From positions 85,140 through 149,139 of the forward strand of contig JAILRA010000024.1 of assembly GCA_024698715.1 (NCBI GenBank): a DNA stretch of 64,000 nt, in the 5' to 3' direction. The notes beneath the pieces were generated by a model. The model worked only from the letters and a program-made list of their open reading frames with translations. It had not been told where the DNA came from and did no database searches. This document shows, one piece after another, positions 60,936 to 64,000 of this stretch; position 1 is the first letter of the stretch, and the number at the start of each line of letters is the position of its first letter. Position numbers and translations under genes: made by a program. The DNA comes from Lachnospiraceae bacterium. GTDB lineage: Bacteria; Bacillota; Clostridia; Lachnospirales; Lachnospiraceae.

Positions 60936-60971
60936 ATTCCCTCTTTTCTTGACAGGAAGGAGGGATTTTTT
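60936..60971 (+). terminator. Terminator after the GntR-ABC operon
   Basis: Arms TTCCCTC and GAGGGAT-type pairing (TCCCTC with GAGGGA) around a loop, followed by six T residues. Confidence 0.7.
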
Positions 60972-60980
60972 ATTTCAAAA

Positions 60981-61009
60981 TTGACAATACGTATCAACAC
61001 GTATATTAT
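60981..61009 (+). promoter_or_regulatory. hicAB promoter with repeated ACGTAT motif
   Basis: TTGACA (60981-60986), 17-nt spacer, TATTAT (61004-61009). The spacer contains two ACGTAT copies 10 bp apart, a likely site for autoregulation by HicB. Confidence 0.7.
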
Positions 61010-61033
61010 TGAACTATAAGGAGAATGGATTCT

Positions 61034-61228
61034 ATGCCGATGACTTCAAAACAAATGATAAAAAAACTGAAAATGAATGGATTTGAAGTCATATCGCAAA
61101 ATGGGTCTCACGTGAAGATGTATAATCCGGACTCTAATATTACTTTGGTTATTCCTTTTCACAGTAAAGATTTGAAAAAGGGGCTTGAACAGGCGATCTT
61201 AAAACAAGCCGGAATAAAGGAGGATTAA
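61034..61228 (+). CDS. hicA: HicA-family mRNA interferase toxin
   Basis: A 64-residue basic protein with the double-stranded-RNA-binding-like HicA fold. The catalytic His lies in the motif QNGSHVKMYNP; the second half (VIPFHSKDLKKGLEQAILKQAGI) is also typical. HicA cleaves mRNA and is neutralised by HicB, encoded 1 base downstream. Two earlier in-frame positions exist: ATG 61025 is too close to the AAGGAG site, while ATG 61034 is 10 bases from it and gives the usual N-terminus. Confidence 0.94.
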   Translation: MPMTSKQMIKKLKMNGFEVISQNGSHVKMYNPDSNITLVIPFHSKDLKKGLEQAILKQAGIKED

Positions 61229-61229
61229 T

Positions 61230-61631
61230 ATGGAACATTATTTTTATCCTGCAATTTTTCATAAAGAAAAAAAGGGAGGTTATTGGATCTCATTTCCTGA
61301 TTTTCCCGAATGTTTGACTCAGGGTGAGGATTTGGAAGATGCATATAAAATGGCATCGGATGCGATAGGTCTTTGTATAGACGATAAGATCAAGAACAAC
61401 GAACCGCTTCCTCAGGCTTCGGCACCGGTTGATTTTATCGTTGAAAACGATGATTTTTCGTGCTTAATCGAATTTAATTTATTGCACTACAGAAGAACAC
61501 ATAATACAAAATCGGTAAAGAAAACACTCAGTATCCCCGAATGGCTTAATGAAGCTGCACTTTCGCAGAATATTAATTTTTCTCAGGTTTTACAGGATGC
61601 TCTCATTCAAAAATTGGAGTCTATGCAATAA
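61230..61631 (+). CDS. hicB: HicB-family antitoxin
   Basis: A 133-residue protein. The N-terminal ~70 residues are the HicB partial RNase-H-like fold (YFYPAIFHKEKKGGYWISFPDFPECLTQGEDLEDAYKMASDAIGLCI). The C-terminal ~45 residues (KKTLSIPEWLNEAALSQNINFSQVLQDALIQKL) form a ribbon-helix-helix DNA-binding domain. HicB neutralises HicA and represses the shared promoter. The start lies 1 base after the hicA stop with a GGAGG ribosome site. The module is a self-contained cassette between two ABC transporter operons. Confidence 0.95.
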   Translation: MEHYFYPAIFHKEKKGGYWISFPDFPECLTQGEDLEDAYKMASDAIGLCIDDKIKNNEPLPQASAPVDFIVENDDFSCLIEFNLLHYRRTHNTKSVKKTLSIPEWLNEAALSQNINFSQVLQDALIQKLESMQ

Positions 61632-61654
61632 TAATGCGAAAGATAGTAAAGATT

Positions 61655-61683
61655 TTTACAAAGAATCTAAATTTGTGTAAAAT
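61655..61683 (+). promoter_or_regulatory. Promoter of the amino-acid permease/ATPase operon
   Basis: TTTACA (61655-61660), 17-nt spacer, TAAAAT (61678-61683) with a TGT extension. Transcription should start at about 61690, at the edge of the 30-bp repeats. Confidence 0.6.
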
Positions 61684-61691
61684 AATATAAT

Positions 61692-61781
61692 ATTGATAAA
61701 TAATTTAATCACATAAAGATTATAGATAAATAATTTTACTACATAAAGAATATTGATCAATATTTTACAATCATAAAACAC
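61692..61781 (+). repeat. Three tandem 30-bp A/T-rich repeats
   Basis: Units begin at 61692, 61722 and 61752. The first two share GATAAATAATTT and ACATAAAGA at the same offsets; the third is more diverged (GATCAATATTTT, CATAAA). They fill the leader between the promoter and the ribosome site of the permease gene and are probably regulatory. Confidence 0.75.
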
Positions 61782-61802
61782 TTCTTGGAGGAATCATATA
61801 GA

Positions 61803-62465
61803 ATGAGTCCGTTTTTTAAAACATTTTTGGAAGTAACACTTCAGCTTTTGGATGGATTTAAACTTACGATCTTTATATTTGCGGTTACGCTTTTGGGTGC
61901 GCTTCCGCTCGGACTTCTGATCACATTCGGAAGCATGTCCAAAATTAAATTCATAAAAGGATTAACGAAGGGGTTTGTCTGGGTCATAAGAGGTACGCCG
62001 CTCATGCTTCAGATAATTCTCGTATTCTACGGACCGGGTCTTATATTCCATACGAGCGGTATCGGAAGACTTCCGGCGGTTCTGGTGGCTTTCATAATCA
62101 ATTACGCATGTTATTTCTCGGAGATTTACCGCGGCGGTATCGAAAGTATTTCGCAGGGACAGTATGAAGCCGGACAGGTGCTCGGCATGACAAAGTCACA
62201 GATATTCTTCAAGATCATACTTGCTCAGGTTATTAAGCGGATCATTCCTCCGATGGGAAACGAGATCATAACCCTTGTAAAGGACACTTCGCTTGCCAGA
62301 GTCGTATCCTGCGTGGAACTTCTTAAAGCGGCTCAGGATATCGTCGGACTTAAAGCCATCATCTGGCCGATCTTTTACATCGGAGCATTCTATCTTATCT
62401 TCACCGGAGTGCTTACGATCGTGTTCGGTAAGATCGAGAAGAAACTGAATTATTACAAAGGATAA
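61803..62465 (+). CDS. Amino-acid ABC transporter permease
   Basis: A 220-residue permease of the HisM/GlnP type with five membrane segments. The family loop is present: RGTPLMLQIILVFYG and later EIYRGGIESISQGQYEAGQVLGMTKSQIFFKIILAQVIKRIIPPMGNE, which contacts the ATPase. It imports polar amino acids with the binding protein encoded at 57020. The frame opens at a TTG (61785), but the ATG at 61803, 11 bases after GGAGG, is preferred. The ATPase gene follows after 70 bases. Confidence 0.95.
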   Translation: MSPFFKTFLEVTLQLLDGFKLTIFIFAVTLLGALPLGLLITFGSMSKIKFIKGLTKGFVWVIRGTPLMLQIILVFYGPGLIFHTSGIGRLPAVLVAFIINYACYFSEIYRGGIESISQGQYEAGQVLGMTKSQIFFKIILAQVIKRIIPPMGNEIITLVKDTSLARVVSCVELLKAAQDIVGLKAIIWPIFYIGAFYLIFTGVLTIVFGKIEKKLNYYKG

Positions 62466-62535
62466 ACTTTCGGGGATTTGTGCAAAGTAACTGACGGGCT
62501 GTTTCGAGCCTTATAATGATCATTCAGAGGTAAAA

Positions 62536-63339
62536 ATGGAAACTGTTTTAAAGGTTGAAAACTTAAGTAAAAGTTTTGAAAAAGAAAAAGTTTTAAAAGG
62601 AGTGTCTTTTGAACTCGAGAAAGGCGAAGTGCTTGCGATCATCGGTTCTTCCGGAGGCGGAAAGACCACGCTTCTTCGCTGCCTTAATCAGCTCATCATT
62701 CCCGATGAGGGGAAGATCACGGTTAACGGGGACGTTATATTCGATGATGCTCTCGGAAAGGAAAACGAAAAGAATCTTCGTACCAAAAGACTTCATTTCG
62801 GACTGGTTTTCCAGCAGTTCAATCTTTTCCCGCAGTACAATGTTTTCAACAATCTGACACTGGCGGCGAGACTGCTCGCAAAGGAAAACAACAAGAAAAA
62901 CAAAGGAAGTGCGGAGGACTTAAAGAAGGAATACACACGTATTGATGAAGAAGCGACAAAACTGCTCGAAAGAGTAGGTGTGAAGGAAAAGATGAAAGCA
63001 TATCCCTGCGAACTGTCCGGCGGTCAGCAGCAAAGAGTGGCAATAGCAAGGGCTCTTATCCTACATCCCGACATTCTCTGCTTTGACGAGCCCACATCGG
63101 CGCTCGATCCGGAACTTACGGGCGAAGTTCTTCGTGTTATCGAAGGTTTGAAATCAAATGACAACACGATGATAATAGTTACTCATGAGATGGAATTTGC
63201 CAGAAGAGTGGCAAGCAAAGTTATCTTTATTGCAGACGGAGTCATAGAAGAGATTGGAACTCCGGAGGAAGTTTTTGAGAATTCGAAGAGTGAAAAACTC
63301 AAAAACTTCTTCAACAAGTCCGTGGAAGTTATTTCTTAA
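62536..63339 (+). CDS. Amino-acid ABC transporter ATPase
   Basis: A 267-residue ATPase of the polar-amino-acid importer group (GlnQ/HisP-like). Walker A GSSGGGKTTLLRCLN, Q-loop region LVFQQFNLFPQYNVFNNLTLA, signature LSGGQQQRVAIARAL, Walker B ILCFDEPTSALDPEL and switch His THEMEFAR are all intact. A charged insertion (about 118-140; NNKKNKGSAEDLKKEY) makes it slightly longer than usual. It forms the importer with the permease just upstream and, most likely, the binding protein at 57020. Confidence 0.96.
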   Translation: METVLKVENLSKSFEKEKVLKGVSFELEKGEVLAIIGSSGGGKTTLLRCLNQLIIPDEGKITVNGDVIFDDALGKENEKNLRTKRLHFGLVFQQFNLFPQYNVFNNLTLAARLLAKENNKKNKGSAEDLKKEYTRIDEEATKLLERVGVKEKMKAYPCELSGGQQQRVAIARALILHPDILCFDEPTSALDPELTGEVLRVIEGLKSNDNTMIIVTHEMEFARRVASKVIFIADGVIEEIGTPEEVFENSKSEKLKNFFNKSVEVIS

Positions 63340-63358
63340 TTATGAAAATTCAGGACGA

Positions 63359-63925
63359 TCAGTTCGATTTTTTGACCGAATATCCGAATTTGCCGAGTTT
63401 TTCACCGAGACCGAAATACTCTCCGTGAGAATAAGCGACAAGTTTTGAGGAATTGAGATTGAATTTGCCGTTTTCATCCATGTATTTGTCGTCAACGGTA
63501 ACACCTACAACCTCTGCGATAAACATATCGTGACTTCCGAGTTCCTCTACCTTTACCACTTTGCAGGCAAGGTTAAGCGGACTTTCGGCGATAGCGGGTG
63601 CCGAAACACCTTCGATCTCAACGGGAGTCAGGTTCATTTCCTTGAATTTATCGACATTTCTTCCGGATTTTACACCGCAGTAATCCGTTGCGAAAGTCAG
63701 ATCTTCGGTTACGAGATTAATCACGAATTCACCGGTTTTTTCTATAATATCATGTGAATATCTTTCTTTTCTTACGGAGATGGATACCATGACCGGATCC
63801 GAACAGATGGTACCTGTCCAGGCAACCGTTACAATATTGGGCTTTTGACCTTCTTCCTTGCAGCTTATCATTACAACGGGCAGAGGGTAGAGCATGTTTC
63901 CGGGTTTCCAACTGATTTTTGACAT
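63359..63925 (-). CDS. Flavin reductase-like FMN-binding protein
   Basis: A 188-residue protein of the flavin-reductase-like (FMN-binding split barrel) family. Typical segments: GNMLYPLPVVMISCKEEGQKPNIVTVAWTGTICSDPVMVSISVRKERYSHDIIEKTGEFVINL and the later FNLNSSKLVAYSHGEYFGLGE. Members bind FMN and may reduce flavin for partner enzymes or handle oxygen stress; the partner here is unknown. It converges with the amino-acid transporter operon with only 19 bases between stop codons. AAGGAG precedes the ATG. The last 75 bases of the window, upstream of it, show no clear promoter. Confidence 0.93.
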   Translation of the reverse strand: MSKISWKPGNMLYPLPVVMISCKEEGQKPNIVTVAWTGTICSDPVMVSISVRKERYSHDIIEKTGEFVINLVTEDLTFATDYCGVKSGRNVDKFKEMNLTPVEIEGVSAPAIAESPLNLACKVVKVEELGSHDMFIAEVVGVTVDDKYMDENGKFNLNSSKLVAYSHGEYFGLGEKLGKFGYSVKKSN

Positions 63926-64000
63926 AATTAATCTCCTTGTTTTAGTTTATGGATTTCTGATTTTCTAACATTTTAAAACTTTTTGACGGTGTTTTCAATT

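Noticed and set aside
61692..61781. CRISPR array
   Set aside because: The 30-bp units are contiguous and A/T-rich with no spacers and no cas genes; they are simple tandem repeats.

Overview
The window reads as a chromosomal segment of a low-to-mid G+C Gram-positive anaerobe of the Clostridia, most likely family Lachnospiraceae and Butyrivibrio-like. This is inferred from the gene set: two S-layer-homology (SLH) surface proteins, DUF3798 and DUF3021/LytTR genes, an NrdG2-type radical SAM activase, intracellular GH13 and GH43 glycosidases, sigma-A-type promoters with 17-nt spacers, and strong Shine-Dalgarno sites. No rRNA, tRNA, CRISPR array, prophage or intact insertion sequence was seen. About 57 protein genes are supported, most on the + strand.

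Layout. 1-600: 3' part of nagB and its terminator. 650-1690: an autoregulated DUF3021/LytTR pair. 1750-9570: a phosphorelay cassette (double receiver without output domain, Hpt protein, two hybrid histidine kinases around a DUF3798 lipoprotein). 9680-13200: a large repeat-built SLH surface protein. 13300-17320: an intracellular GH13 glucan hydrolase with a long charged tail and a CdaR/PucR regulator. 17320-25280: housekeeping and signalling genes (NrdG2-type activase, tadA, a histidine kinase/response regulator pair, an RluA-type pseudouridine synthase, ahcY) with a GC-rich hairpin repeat at 21.6-21.9 kb. 25430-33090: PARG-like hydrolase, SSS symporter with LacI-like operators, TetR/hydrolase operon divergent from a MATE exporter, orphan PTS IIC. 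33280-36120: a second SLH protein (leucine-rich repeats plus Big2 domains). 36370-40450: GH43 enzyme, GGDEF protein, AraC regulator. 40700-47880: ABC exporters and GNAT acetyltransferases, one fused to an isochorismatase-like hydrolase. 48050-49060: HigB/HigA-like toxin-antitoxin plus an extra HTH gene. 49150-51940: Nudix hydrolase and a chemoreceptor. 51960-56920: a probable ribosome-controlled attenuator ahead of an ABC / DUF1854 / ABC exporter system. 57020-63340: a polar amino-acid ABC transporter whose binding-protein gene is separated from its permease and ATPase genes by a GntR-ABC exporter operon and a hicAB module. 63360-63925: a flavin reductase-like protein.

The main themes are sensing (four histidine kinases counting both hybrids and the classical one with its regulator, a chemoreceptor and a diguanylate cyclase), carbohydrate use, and export or defence. 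The most interesting candidate system is at 51.96-56.92 kb. It has a strong promoter, a 39-codon leader ORF with a good ribosome site, and an intrinsic terminator whose left arm can instead pair over 10 bp with the end of the leader ORF. Two exporter half-transporters and DUF1854 follow. The logic matches the known B. subtilis bmrB-bmrCD attenuator, but the leader peptide and the DUF1854/zinc-ribbon transporter set are different.
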